NCBI GenBank assembly: GCA_030705695.1 | Contig: JAUZPX010000116.1 | Coordinates: 1-5,157 of the forward strand | Reading direction: 5' to 3' | Origin: Bacillota bacterium | GTDB taxonomy: Bacteria; Bacillota; Clostridia; Oscillospirales; Acutalibacteraceae | Length of the DNA: 5,157 bases | Shown here: piece after piece, positions 1 through 4,986 of the stretch | Layout: each line of letters opens with the position of its first letter | Position numbering within the stretch: position 1 is the first letter of the stretch | Notes under the pieces: generated by a model | The model's database searches: none | Seen by the model: only the letters and a program-made list of their open reading frames with translations | What the model was told of the DNA's origin: nothing | Translations under genes and position numbers: made by a program

Positions 1-1091
1 AATCCATACTCAATAAGGTTTGTTTTTCGAGCACGGTCACCTGCATACATACCACGAACCTGAGGCAAAGTAACATGCGACTCATCGACAAAAAGCAAAT
101 AATCTTTCGGAAAGTAATCTATAAGTGTAAACGGAGAGCTTCCCGGGGTACGACGAGATAGTACACGAGAATAGTTTTCAATCCCCGTACAGAAGCCTAT
201 CTCCTGAAGCATTTCAACATCATATTTGGTACGCTGCTCAATTCTTTGAGCTTCAATAAGCTTGTCGTTATCACGAAAATATTTGACCCTCTCGACAAGC
301 TCATTTTCAATTTCCTGAATAGCCACATTCATTTTTTCCTGCGGAACAATATAGTGAGAAGCCGGATAAATCGCAGCGTGTTTTAAGTTAGCAATTAATT
401 CACCTGTAAGTGGATTGATTTCGGAAATTCGTTCTATTTCATCACCGAAAAATTCCACACGTACCACAGAGCTGCTTGAATACGAATGGAATATTTCAAC
501 AACATCGCCTCTTACACGAAACTTATTGCGTATTAAATTAATATCGTTTCTTTCATATTGAAGAGAAACAAGTTTTTTTAGCAGAAAATCACGGTCCATC
601 TGCATTCCAGGACGAAGAGAAATTACCATTGTACGGTAATCTATAGGGTCGCCAAGGCTATAAATGCATGAAACGCTGGCAACAATTATAACGTCACGCC
701 TCTCTGAAAGCGCAGAAGTCGCACTGTGGCGCAGTTTATCGATTTCATCGTTAATTGCACTGTCTTTTTCGATATACGTGTCGGTATGAGGTATATAAGC
801 TTCAGGCTGATAATAATCATAATAGCTGACAAAGTATTCAACTGCATTTTGTGGAAAAAACTGTTTAAATTCAGAACAAAGCTGAGCCGCCAAGGTCTTG
901 TTATGAGCTAAAACCAAGGTAGGTCTGTTCAGTTTTTCAATAATATTTGCCATTGTAAATGTTTTACCGCTGCCGGTAACACCTAACAATGTTTGTTCCT
1001 TATTTGCGGCATTAATACTTTCAACAAGCTGCCGAATTGCAGCAGGCTGATCGCCGGTAGGCTTATAATCAGAATTTAATTTAAAATCCAT
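1..1091 (-). CDS. uvrB: UvrABC system protein B, N-terminal part (C-terminus cut by window edge)
   Basis: UvrB is the DNA-damage-verifying helicase-like ATPase of bacterial nucleotide excision repair. It is loaded by UvrA and then recruits UvrC to make the incisions. The reverse-strand frame, which I translated by hand, gives 363 residues with no stop up to the left edge. The full protein is usually about 660 residues, so a little over half is present. Visible landmarks are the early PTGDQPAAI segment (residues 11-19), Walker A GVTGSGKT (37-44), NKTLAAQL (64-71), the DNA-gripping beta-hairpin region YYDYYQPEAYIP (90-101), FRVRGDVVEIF (191-201) and the Walker B DESH box in LLFVDESHVTLPQ (332-344). 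The ATG at 1091 is supported by AAAGG 7 nt upstream and by the standard MDFKLNSDYKPTGDQP opening. It starts 10 nt after the radC stop, so it is probably co-transcribed with pyrE and radC. No SOS operator was seen directly upstream. The identification is near certain. Confidence 0.97.
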   Translation of the reverse strand, partial: MDFKLNSDYKPTGDQPAAIRQLVESINAANKEQTLLGVTGSGKTFTMANIIEKLNRPTLVLAHNKTLAAQLCSEFKQFFPQNAVEYFVSYYDYYQPEAYIPHTDTYIEKDSAINDEIDKLRHSATSALSERRDVIIVASVSCIYSLGDPIDYRTMVISLRPGMQMDRDFLLKKLVSLQYERNDINLIRNKFRVRGDVVEIFHSYSSSSVVRVEFFGDEIERISEINPLTGELIANLKHAAIYPASHYIVPQEKMNVAIQEIENELVERVKYFRDNDKLIEAQRIEQRTKYDVEMLQEIGFCTGIENYSRVLSRRTPGSSPFTLIDYFPKDYLLFVDESHVTLPQVRGMYAGDRARKTNLIEYG

Positions 1092-1098
1092 ATCTGTA

Positions 1099-1103
1099 CC
1101 TTT
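1099..1103 (-). promoter_or_regulatory. uvrB ribosome binding site overlapping the radC stop codon
   Basis: The minus strand reads AAAGG 7 nt before the uvrB ATG. Its first bases overlap the TAA stop of radC (1102-1104). Ribosomes terminating on radC therefore reach the uvrB initiation region directly, which suggests translational coupling. The coupling itself is inference. Confidence 0.7.
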
Positions 1104-1797
1104 AAATAAAGAGTTCCTCACCAAAATCACATGCTGCCAACGAAACAAAATCTCCGTCTGCAACAATTATATGGTCAGATAATTGAACACCAACAAGTCT
1201 TAAAGCAACGGAAATTTTCTTAGTTGTATCAAGATCTTTTTTTGACGGCAATGCCATGCCACTTGGATGATTATGTGCTAAGACAGCCGTTGAAGCGTTA
1301 TAAAGTACTGCGGTTTCAATCAGCTTTTTAATATAGATTTCAGAAGCGTTCACAGAACCTTTGCTTACTATTCCGCAAAAAAGCTCTTTCCCTTTTGAAT
1401 CCATAAGTAAGAGAATTACATTCTCGTTTTCTCTGCCTATAAACTTCTTTACAAGTATTTCACCTATATTTTCATCAGTAATAATTTTATCGTAATTTTG
1501 ATGTTTATCCTCTTGATATAGACGGGTAATTTCAGGAATCAACTTTAAATACACAGCAGCTGATTCTGAAAGACCTGCTTTTTTCAATAATCCTATAGGT
1601 GCATCAAAAATTGCTGAAAGCGAGCCAAAAATCTCTAATAATTTGTGAGCAAGCTCATTTGTATCTTTTCGAGGAACTGCATAATACAACAGCATTTCCA
1701 GAGCCTCATGAGAATGAAAAACATCCAACCCGTTCTCAATGAATTTCTGCTTCATTCTATTTCTGTGTCCCTTATGTCTGTCTGATTGTTTGTCCAT
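1102..1797 (-). CDS. radC: RadC family protein (UPF0758, JAMM/MPN+ domain)
   Basis: The 231-residue product has the two-part RadC architecture. A helical N-terminal half (about 1-100) contains a helix-hairpin-helix-like stretch (LEIFGSLSAIFDAP, then LKKAGLSESAAVYLK). A C-terminal JAMM/MPN+ metalloprotease-like fold (about 105-231) carries the metal-site signature HNHPSG (175-180), with S185 and D188 at the expected spacing. E153 in ASEIY is a plausible partner acidic residue, at the place where most RadC proteins have PRE. The family's true biochemical role is unsettled, and its old link to DNA repair is weak. The N-terminus GHRNRMKQKFIENGLDVFHSHEALEMLLYYAVPRKDTN is the shorter clostridial form. 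I chose ATG 1797 because GGGTGAG lies just upstream. An in-frame TTG at 1830 would add 11 residues but has no ribosome binding site. The gene lies 42 nt after pyrE and 10 nt before uvrB. Confidence 0.93.
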   Translation of the reverse strand: MDKQSDRHKGHRNRMKQKFIENGLDVFHSHEALEMLLYYAVPRKDTNELAHKLLEIFGSLSAIFDAPIGLLKKAGLSESAAVYLKLIPEITRLYQEDKHQNYDKIITDENIGEILVKKFIGRENENVILLLMDSKGKELFCGIVSKGSVNASEIYIKKLIETAVLYNASTAVLAHNHPSGMALPSKKDLDTTKKISVALRLVGVQLSDHIIVADGDFVSLAACDFGEELFI

Positions 1798-1800
1798 TTT

Positions 1801-1807
1801 CTCACCC
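1801..1807 (-). promoter_or_regulatory. radC ribosome binding site (decides start 1797)
   Basis: The minus strand reads GGGTGAG, then AAA, then ATG. The G-rich core is close to the ATG (3-5 nt), which is tight but usable. It is the only Shine-Dalgarno-like element near either candidate radC start, so it favours ATG 1797 over the upstream TTG at 1830. Confidence 0.6.
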
Positions 1808-1839
1808 GACTTCCATAGAGCATAAAGCAATAACTATCA

Positions 1840-2421
1840 TCAAATCTTACGAGAGCCCGGTTTTACAACCTCGAGCTTTCCTTCTTTGCAAAGAGGACAG
1901 TTATCTGGCTCCCAAGATTCAACATTTACTTTTATAACCGATTTAAACGGTACACCAAAATCAACATTACCGTTTGATCTATCTACAATTGAGCCGACGC
2001 CGACAACATCAGCACCTGCATTTTTCACAAGTTCCAATACTTCTTTTACTGAACCGCCAGTAGTTACAACGTCTTCCACGAGAAGTACTTTTTGCCCAGG
2101 ATTTACTGTAAATCCTCTGCGTAGTGCCATTTTACCTTCTTCATCACGTTCAGCAAAAAAATTCTCGCACTCCAAATTGCGGCTTACTTCATAAGACATT
2201 TGAATAGCCCCGATTGCAGGTCCAATTACAACAGATACTCCTGCATCTTTAAACTGTTCAGCTAAAGCACTGCAAAGCTCAGTACTGTATTTTGTGTTTT
2301 GAAAAATCTTTGCGCACTGTAAATATTTGTTGCTGTGTCTTCCGGAAGTAAGTTTAAAATGTCCTTCCAACAGAACACCTGCTTCTTTTAAAATATCCAA
2401 AATTCTTTCTTCTGTAATCAT
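1840..2421 (-). CDS. pyrE: Orotate phosphoribosyltransferase
   Basis: PyrE transfers ribose-5-phosphate from PRPP to orotate, giving OMP, the fifth step of de novo UMP synthesis in the cytosol. The 193-residue product is a normal length. It shows the orotate/PRPP-side segment GHFKLTSGRHSNKYLQC (20-36), VVIGPAIGAI (64-73) in the first conserved loop, the flexible-loop region around FFAERDEEGKMALRRGF (88-104), and the type I phosphoribosyltransferase signature VLLVEDVVTTGGS (112-124). The C-terminus CPLCKEGKLEVVKPGSRK (175-192) is typical of the Thermus/clostridial PyrE branch, which has one CxxC near the end. I chose ATG 2421 because GGGAG lies 6 nt upstream and MITEERILDILK is the usual family opening. 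An in-frame ATG at 2451 lacks a ribosome binding site. It is first in a probable pyrE-radC-uvrB transcript and is divergent from pyrB, another pyrimidine gene. Confidence 0.95.
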   Translation of the reverse strand: MITEERILDILKEAGVLLEGHFKLTSGRHSNKYLQCAKIFQNTKYSTELCSALAEQFKDAGVSVVIGPAIGAIQMSYEVSRNLECENFFAERDEEGKMALRRGFTVNPGQKVLLVEDVVTTGGSVKEVLELVKNAGADVVGVGSIVDRSNGNVDFGVPFKSVIKVNVESWEPDNCPLCKEGKLEVVKPGSRKI

Positions 2422-2427
2422 TTTTAT

Positions 2428-2432
2428 CTCCC
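2428..2432 (-). promoter_or_regulatory. pyrE ribosome binding site (decides start 2421)
   Basis: GGGAG on the minus strand lies 6 nt before ATG 2421. The upstream in-frame ATG at 2451 is preceded only by AT-rich sequence, so this site fixes the annotated start. Confidence 0.75.
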
Positions 2433-2466
2433 ATTCATAACATATTGACATATTTATTAATTATAT

Positions 2467-2494
2467 ACTATAAGTTGTGTATTTATCTTTACAA
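2467..2494 (-). promoter_or_regulatory. Predicted sigma-A promoter of pyrE
   Basis: On the minus strand, TTGTAA (2494-2489) and TATAGT (2472-2467) are separated by 16 nt. Transcription would start near 2460, giving a leader of about 40 nt with no obvious hairpin. A second TATAAT (2465-2460) lies just downstream but has no well-spaced -35 element. The surrounding DNA is very AT-rich, so chance matches are possible. Confidence 0.5.
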
Positions 2495-2588
2495 AAAAGA
2501 ATTAAAATTAATTTTCTTTTAAAGCTTTATTTTTTTATTAGCAAATATCATTAATTTAATAATTGCCATTTCCCCAGCAACAAAGCAA

Positions 2589-2630
2589 AAAATGAAAACG
2601 AGTTCATTTTTCACAGCGAATTTTCATTTT
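2589..2630. repeat. TTCATTTT repeat cluster upstream of the pyrB promoter (candidate operator)
   Basis: Three copies of one 8-mer sit together: TTCATTTT at 2603-2610 and 2623-2630, exactly 20 bp apart, and its inverse AAAATGAA at 2589-2596. The first and second copies form a 9-bp inverted repeat (2588-2596 with 2603-2611, 6-nt loop). The first and third form a 10-bp perfect inverted repeat (2589-2598 with 2621-2630). The cluster ends 5 bp before the pyrB -35 box. A 20-bp spacing is about two helical turns, which would place the sites on the same DNA face. A regulator site is inference, and AT-rich background raises the chance of coincidental matches. Confidence 0.4.
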
Positions 2631-2635
2631 ACTCA

Positions 2636-2664
2636 TTGTTATTTTTATTCTCTGCTGTTATAAT
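2636..2664 (+). promoter_or_regulatory. Predicted sigma-A promoter of pyrB (extended -10)
   Basis: TTGTTA (2636-2641) and a perfect TATAAT (2659-2664) are separated by an optimal 17-nt spacer, and TGT immediately before the -10 box makes it an extended -10. Transcription should start near 2670-2672. This leaves a leader of only about 23 nt that contains the ribosome binding site and no room for an attenuator. Confidence 0.75.
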
Positions 2665-2680
2665 TAATCGAATAAGATTA

Positions 2681-2688
2681 AAGGGGGG
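2681..2688 (+). promoter_or_regulatory. Strong pyrB ribosome binding site
   Basis: AAGGGGGG lies 5 nt before ATG 2694. It is a strong Shine-Dalgarno match that fixes the pyrB start and suggests efficient translation. Confidence 0.8.
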
Positions 2689-2693
2689 TTATT

Positions 2694-3752
2694 ATGACTC
2701 ATAAACATATAATTGACTTGGATGATTTAACCCTTAATGAACTTGACAAAATTACTTCTCTTGCAGATGAAATTTATAAAAATCCCGAAAAATACAATGA
2801 AGCCTGCAAAGGAAAAATTCTGGCAACGTTATTTTATGAGCCGTCTACACGTACACAAATGTCATTCCAAACCGCAATGTTAAAACTCGGAGGACAAACA
2901 ATCGGCTTTGACAACCCGATGAATTCTTCAGTAGCTAAAGGCGAAAGCCTTAAAGATACAATTAAAATCGTTAGCGGATATGCAAACATAATCGCTATGC
3001 GTCACCCGATGGAAGGCTCTGCAAAAGCAGCAAGCTTTTATTCAAGCGTGCCTGTAATAAACGGTGGCGACGGAGGTCACTTGCACCCGACACAAACCCT
3101 CACGGATGTAGTTACACTTCACCATGAGCTTGGAAGACTTGATAACCTCTGCATTGGTGTTTGCGGCGATTTAAAAAACGGCAGAACAGTGCACTCGCTC
3201 ATTAAAACTTTATCGCACTTTAAAGGTAACCGATTTGTTCTTATTGCTACAAAAGAACTTACAATACCTGATTACATTAAAAAAATCATGGATAAAAACG
3301 GGTGTTCATACACAGAAGTATTAACTCTTGCAGAAGCAATACCGCAGCTTGATGTGCTTTATATGACGAGAATCCAAAAAGAACGTTTTGCAAGCGAAGA
3401 GGAATATCTTGCTCAGCAAGGAGTATTTGTTCTCGACAAAGAAAAGCTAAAAAGCGCAAAGAAAGATTTAAAGATACTTCATCCGCTTCCGAGAGTTGAT
3501 GAAATAACAATCGATGTTGACGACGATCCAAGAGCTATTTACTTTAAGCAGGCAGTTTATGGAGTATACGCCAGAATGGCACTGATTCTTCTGCTTCTTG
3601 ACGATAATTCGGAACCTGCTAAACCTTCATTTGAAGGAGCAGAAGAGTGTAAAAACCCAAGATGCATTTCAGCTCAGGAAAAATACCTGCCAAAATGCTA
3701 TAAAACAGCAGGAAATGACAAAATTTGCGAATATTGCGATGCAAAAGTCTAA
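2694..3752 (+). CDS. pyrB: Aspartate carbamoyltransferase catalytic chain with a PyrI-like zinc-motif tail
   Basis: PyrB condenses carbamoyl phosphate with aspartate, the committed step of pyrimidine synthesis. The carbamoyl-phosphate domain shows FYEPSTRTQMSF (47-58) with the STRT motif, the SVAKGES loop (79-85, Lys82), AMRHP (101-105) and HPTQTLTD (131-138). The aspartate domain shows MTRIQKERF (224-232) and HPLPRVDEI (263-271), followed by DPRAIYFKQAVYGVYARMALILLLL. This resembles the E. coli-type catalytic chain, which normally pairs with a regulatory PyrI subunit. That chain ends near residue 305. Here about 45 more residues follow: an acidic, Pro-containing linker (304-318), then C319-x4-C324 and C345-x2-C348. 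The segments NPRCIS and ICEYCDAKV resemble the PyrI zinc domain as I remember it. The PyrI nucleotide-binding domain is missing and no separate pyrI is in the window. Regulation is probably transcriptional, from the upstream promoter and repeats. The catalytic assignment is certain; the tail assignment is probable. Confidence 0.96.
   Translation: MTHKHIIDLDDLTLNELDKITSLADEIYKNPEKYNEACKGKILATLFYEPSTRTQMSFQTAMLKLGGQTIGFDNPMNSSVAKGESLKDTIKIVSGYANIIAMRHPMEGSAKAASFYSSVPVINGGDGGHLHPTQTLTDVVTLHHELGRLDNLCIGVCGDLKNGRTVHSLIKTLSHFKGNRFVLIATKELTIPDYIKKIMDKNGCSYTEVLTLAEAIPQLDVLYMTRIQKERFASEEEYLAQQGVFVLDKEKLKSAKKDLKILHPLPRVDEITIDVDDDPRAIYFKQAVYGVYARMALILLLLDDNSEPAKPSFEGAEECKNPRCISAQEKYLPKCYKTAGNDKICEYCDAKV
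3592..3752 (+). other. C-terminal Cys4 extension of PyrB, probable zinc domain
   Basis: Residues about 300-352 of PyrB lie beyond the usual end of the catalytic chain. The four cysteines (319, 324, 345, 348) are spaced as CX4C-X20-CX2C; Cys335 is a fifth, between the pairs. In E. coli PyrI the zinc ligands form CX4C-X23-CX2C and the first pair is followed by Ile-Ser, as here. A structural zinc site is inferred. In classic ATCase this domain holds regulatory chains against catalytic chains, so in this fused form it might strengthen trimer or trimer-trimer contacts. It could instead be an unrelated zinc ribbon. Confidence 0.65.
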
Positions 3753-3771
3753 TTAACTAAATTTTAAATTT

Positions 3772-3808
3772 AAAACTGTGATGCTGTAAATTGCTTCACA
3801 GTTTTTTT
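3772..3808 (+). terminator. Rho-independent terminator of pyrB, possibly bidirectional
   Basis: A perfect 10-bp stem pairs AAAACTGTGA (3772-3781) with TCACAGTTTT (3796-3805) around a 14-nt loop, and the right arm runs into seven T residues (3802-3808). It lies 19 nt after the pyrB stop. On the minus strand the same stem follows the rpiB stop and is flanked by a T/A-rich tract, so it probably ends the convergent rpiB transcript as well. Confidence 0.85.
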
Positions 3809-3810
3809 AT

Positions 3811-4260
3811 TTAGCCAATTTCAATATTATTTTCAATATCAGAAATCAAATCAATTCTGCGTTTATGATTTCCGCTTTCAGACGGGGTGCTTAAGAAAAT
3901 GTCGACAAGTTTAATTGCAGTTTCTTTTGAAATAATTCTTCCACCAAGACAAAGAATATTTGCATCATTATGACGTCTTGTCATTTCAGCAGAAAACTCT
4001 TCGCTGCAAACAGCAGCACGAATTCCCTTTACTTTGTTTGCTGCAATTGAAATTCCAATGCCTGTTCCACAACAAAGAATGCCGTATTCACATTCGCCTG
4101 AAGCTACTGCTTTTGCAGTTTTATATGCAAAAATTGGATAGTCAACAGATTCAGTACTATATGTCCCGAAATCAGTAATTTCTATTCCTTTATTCGATAA
4201 ATGTTCTTTAATGGCTTCTTTTAATTCAAAACCTGCATGGTCACATCCCAGTGCGATCAT
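3811..4260 (-). CDS. rpiB: Ribose-5-phosphate isomerase B
   Basis: RpiB (LacAB/RpiB family) interconverts ribose-5-phosphate and ribulose-5-phosphate in the non-oxidative pentose phosphate pathway, which supplies ribose for PRPP and nucleotides. The 149-residue product is of normal length. It shows the N-terminal GCDHAGFELK (5-14; D7 and H8 contact substrate in the family), GILCCGTGIGISIAANKVKGIRAA (60-83), whose C64 in CGTG is the expected catalytic base, and RRHNDANILCLGGR (95-108), where H98 is the expected ring-opening/phosphate-side histidine. ATG 4260 is preceded by GGGGG at a 9-nt spacing. It begins 39 nt after the tsaB stop on the same strand with no terminator between, so it is probably the last gene of a tsaE-tsaB-rpiB transcript. 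Some family members act on allose or galactose phosphates, but nothing here points to that. Confidence 0.95.
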   Translation of the reverse strand: MIALGCDHAGFELKEAIKEHLSNKGIEITDFGTYSTESVDYPIFAYKTAKAVASGECEYGILCCGTGIGISIAANKVKGIRAAVCSEEFSAEMTRRHNDANILCLGGRIISKETAIKLVDIFLSTPSESGNHKRRIDLISDIENNIEIG

Positions 4261-4299
4261 TTTTTTATTCCCCCAAATTTATTTTATAATCAATTTCGA

Positions 4300-4986
4300 C
4301 TATAAATTATTTCGTTTTCTAAGTTCTCTTTCTGCCTGCGGAAGCCTTAAATATACAGGAGATAACTCTACCGCTGACAAGAACTCTTTATTTTTATATT
4401 TTTGAGTCGCTGCAAAAGCTACACCATATGCAGATTGATACCTAAGATGCAAAGGTGCAATAAATACATTTTCGTTTTCTTCTTTTATTGCGTTATAGCA
4501 AAGTTCTGCGCCGTCACCGACAAAAAGTATTCTCTCATTATACCCTTTTAATTCTATTTTAAGCTCATCTATTGTAATTGCTCTATCATCTGTTAATCTT
4601 TGATGATTTTTAAAAAGAGCATTATATACCTGATTGCAACGAGCATCCATTACAGCGCAAATAATATAATTCTCGTATTCTATTTGAGCATCCATTGCCA
4701 AAAGTGTCGAAACAGAAACACATGGTTTGTTTTCGGCAAAAGCCATTCCCTTTATAGCTGATATTCCAATCCTTAAACCGGTAAAAGAACCTGGTCCTGA
4801 TGAAACGGCAAAACAATCAACATCATGAATATTGATTCTTGTATTGTCTAGCAATTCTGCGATCATAGGCATCAGTGTTTCGCTGTGAGTAAGCTTTGCA
4901 TTAATAAAAAACTGCCCGATAACTTTTTCTCCGTTATATAAGCAAACTGAGGCTGCACCTGCCGAAGAATCTAGCGATAAAATCAT
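4300..4986 (-). CDS. tsaB: tRNA threonylcarbamoyladenosine biosynthesis protein TsaB
   Basis: TsaB (formerly YeaZ) is the inactive ASKHA-fold partner of TsaD. With TsaE they transfer the threonylcarbamoyl group to A37 of ANN-decoding tRNAs. The 228-residue product shows the family opening MILSLDSSAGAASVCLY (1-17), THSETLMPMI (33-42), the diagnostic SSGPGSFTGLRIG (62-74), AVMDARCNQVY (111-121) and the C-terminal PVYLRLPQAER (210-220). It lacks the metal-binding histidines of TsaD, as expected. ATG 4986 shares its first base with the stop of tsaE (TGATG), which argues for coupled translation and for this start. A TTG one codon upstream (4989) is nearer to the GGGGG at 5000-5004 and would add a single residue. 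rpiB follows in the place where rimI or tsaD often lies. tsaD is not in the window. Confidence 0.95.
   Translation of the reverse strand: MILSLDSSAGAASVCLYNGEKVIGQFFINAKLTHSETLMPMIAELLDNTRINIHDVDCFAVSSGPGSFTGLRIGISAIKGMAFAENKPCVSVSTLLAMDAQIEYENYIICAVMDARCNQVYNALFKNHQRLTDDRAITIDELKIELKGYNERILFVGDGAELCYNAIKEENENVFIAPLHLRYQSAYGVAFAATQKYKNKEFLSAVELSPVYLRLPQAERELRKRNNL

Larger units (their letters stand above)
2422..2693. other. Divergent pyrE-pyrB control region
   Basis: This 272-bp non-coding region separates the pyrE and pyrB start codons. It is markedly more AT-rich than the flanking genes and holds a predicted promoter for each direction plus a cluster of short inverted and direct repeats near 2589-2630. 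The stretch 2495-2580 is nearly pure A/T with weak self-complementarity (AAAAGAA at 2495-2501 against TTCTTTT at 2514-2520) and no gene. There is no PyrR-binding leader, attenuator or recognisable riboswitch on either side. Confidence 0.75.

Noticed and set aside
726..911. Plus-strand open frame of 61 codons
   Set aside because: It lies wholly inside the well-conserved uvrB coding sequence on the other strand and encodes nothing recognisable.
1798..1830. Longer radC reading frame starting at TTG 1830
   Set aside because: It has no ribosome binding site, its 11 extra residues do not resemble the family, and the ATG at 1797 has GGGTGAG in front.
1886..2194. Plus-strand open frame of 102 codons, Ser/Thr/Pro-rich
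   Set aside because: It is antisense to pyrE, and its composition is the mirror of pyrE codons rather than a real protein.
2422..2451. Longer pyrE reading frame starting at ATG 2451
   Set aside because: It is preceded only by AT-rich sequence without a Shine-Dalgarno element and would add 10 residues not seen in PyrE. The ATG at 2421 has GGGAG at ideal spacing.
2495..2520. AT-only inverted repeat and AAAATTAATTTT palindrome near the pyrE promoter
   Set aside because: These are low-complexity A/T sequence where such matches arise by chance. The stem would be weak and does not line up with a terminator or leader structure.
3286..3531. Minus-strand open frame of 81 codons inside pyrB
   Set aside because: It is antisense to conserved PyrB catalytic motifs and has no ribosome binding site or family match.
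4261..4299. Possible promoter for rpiB in the tsaB-rpiB gap (TATAAA-like at 4283-4288)
   Set aside because: No acceptable -35 element lies at a suitable distance on the minus strand, so co-transcription with tsaB is the simpler reading.
3960..4405. Two plus-strand open frames (3960-4178 and 4211-4405)
   Set aside because: They are shadows of rpiB and the end of tsaB, with no recognisable protein features.
4622..4816. Minus-strand open frame in another register of tsaB
   Set aside because: It is an out-of-frame shadow within conserved TsaB sequence.
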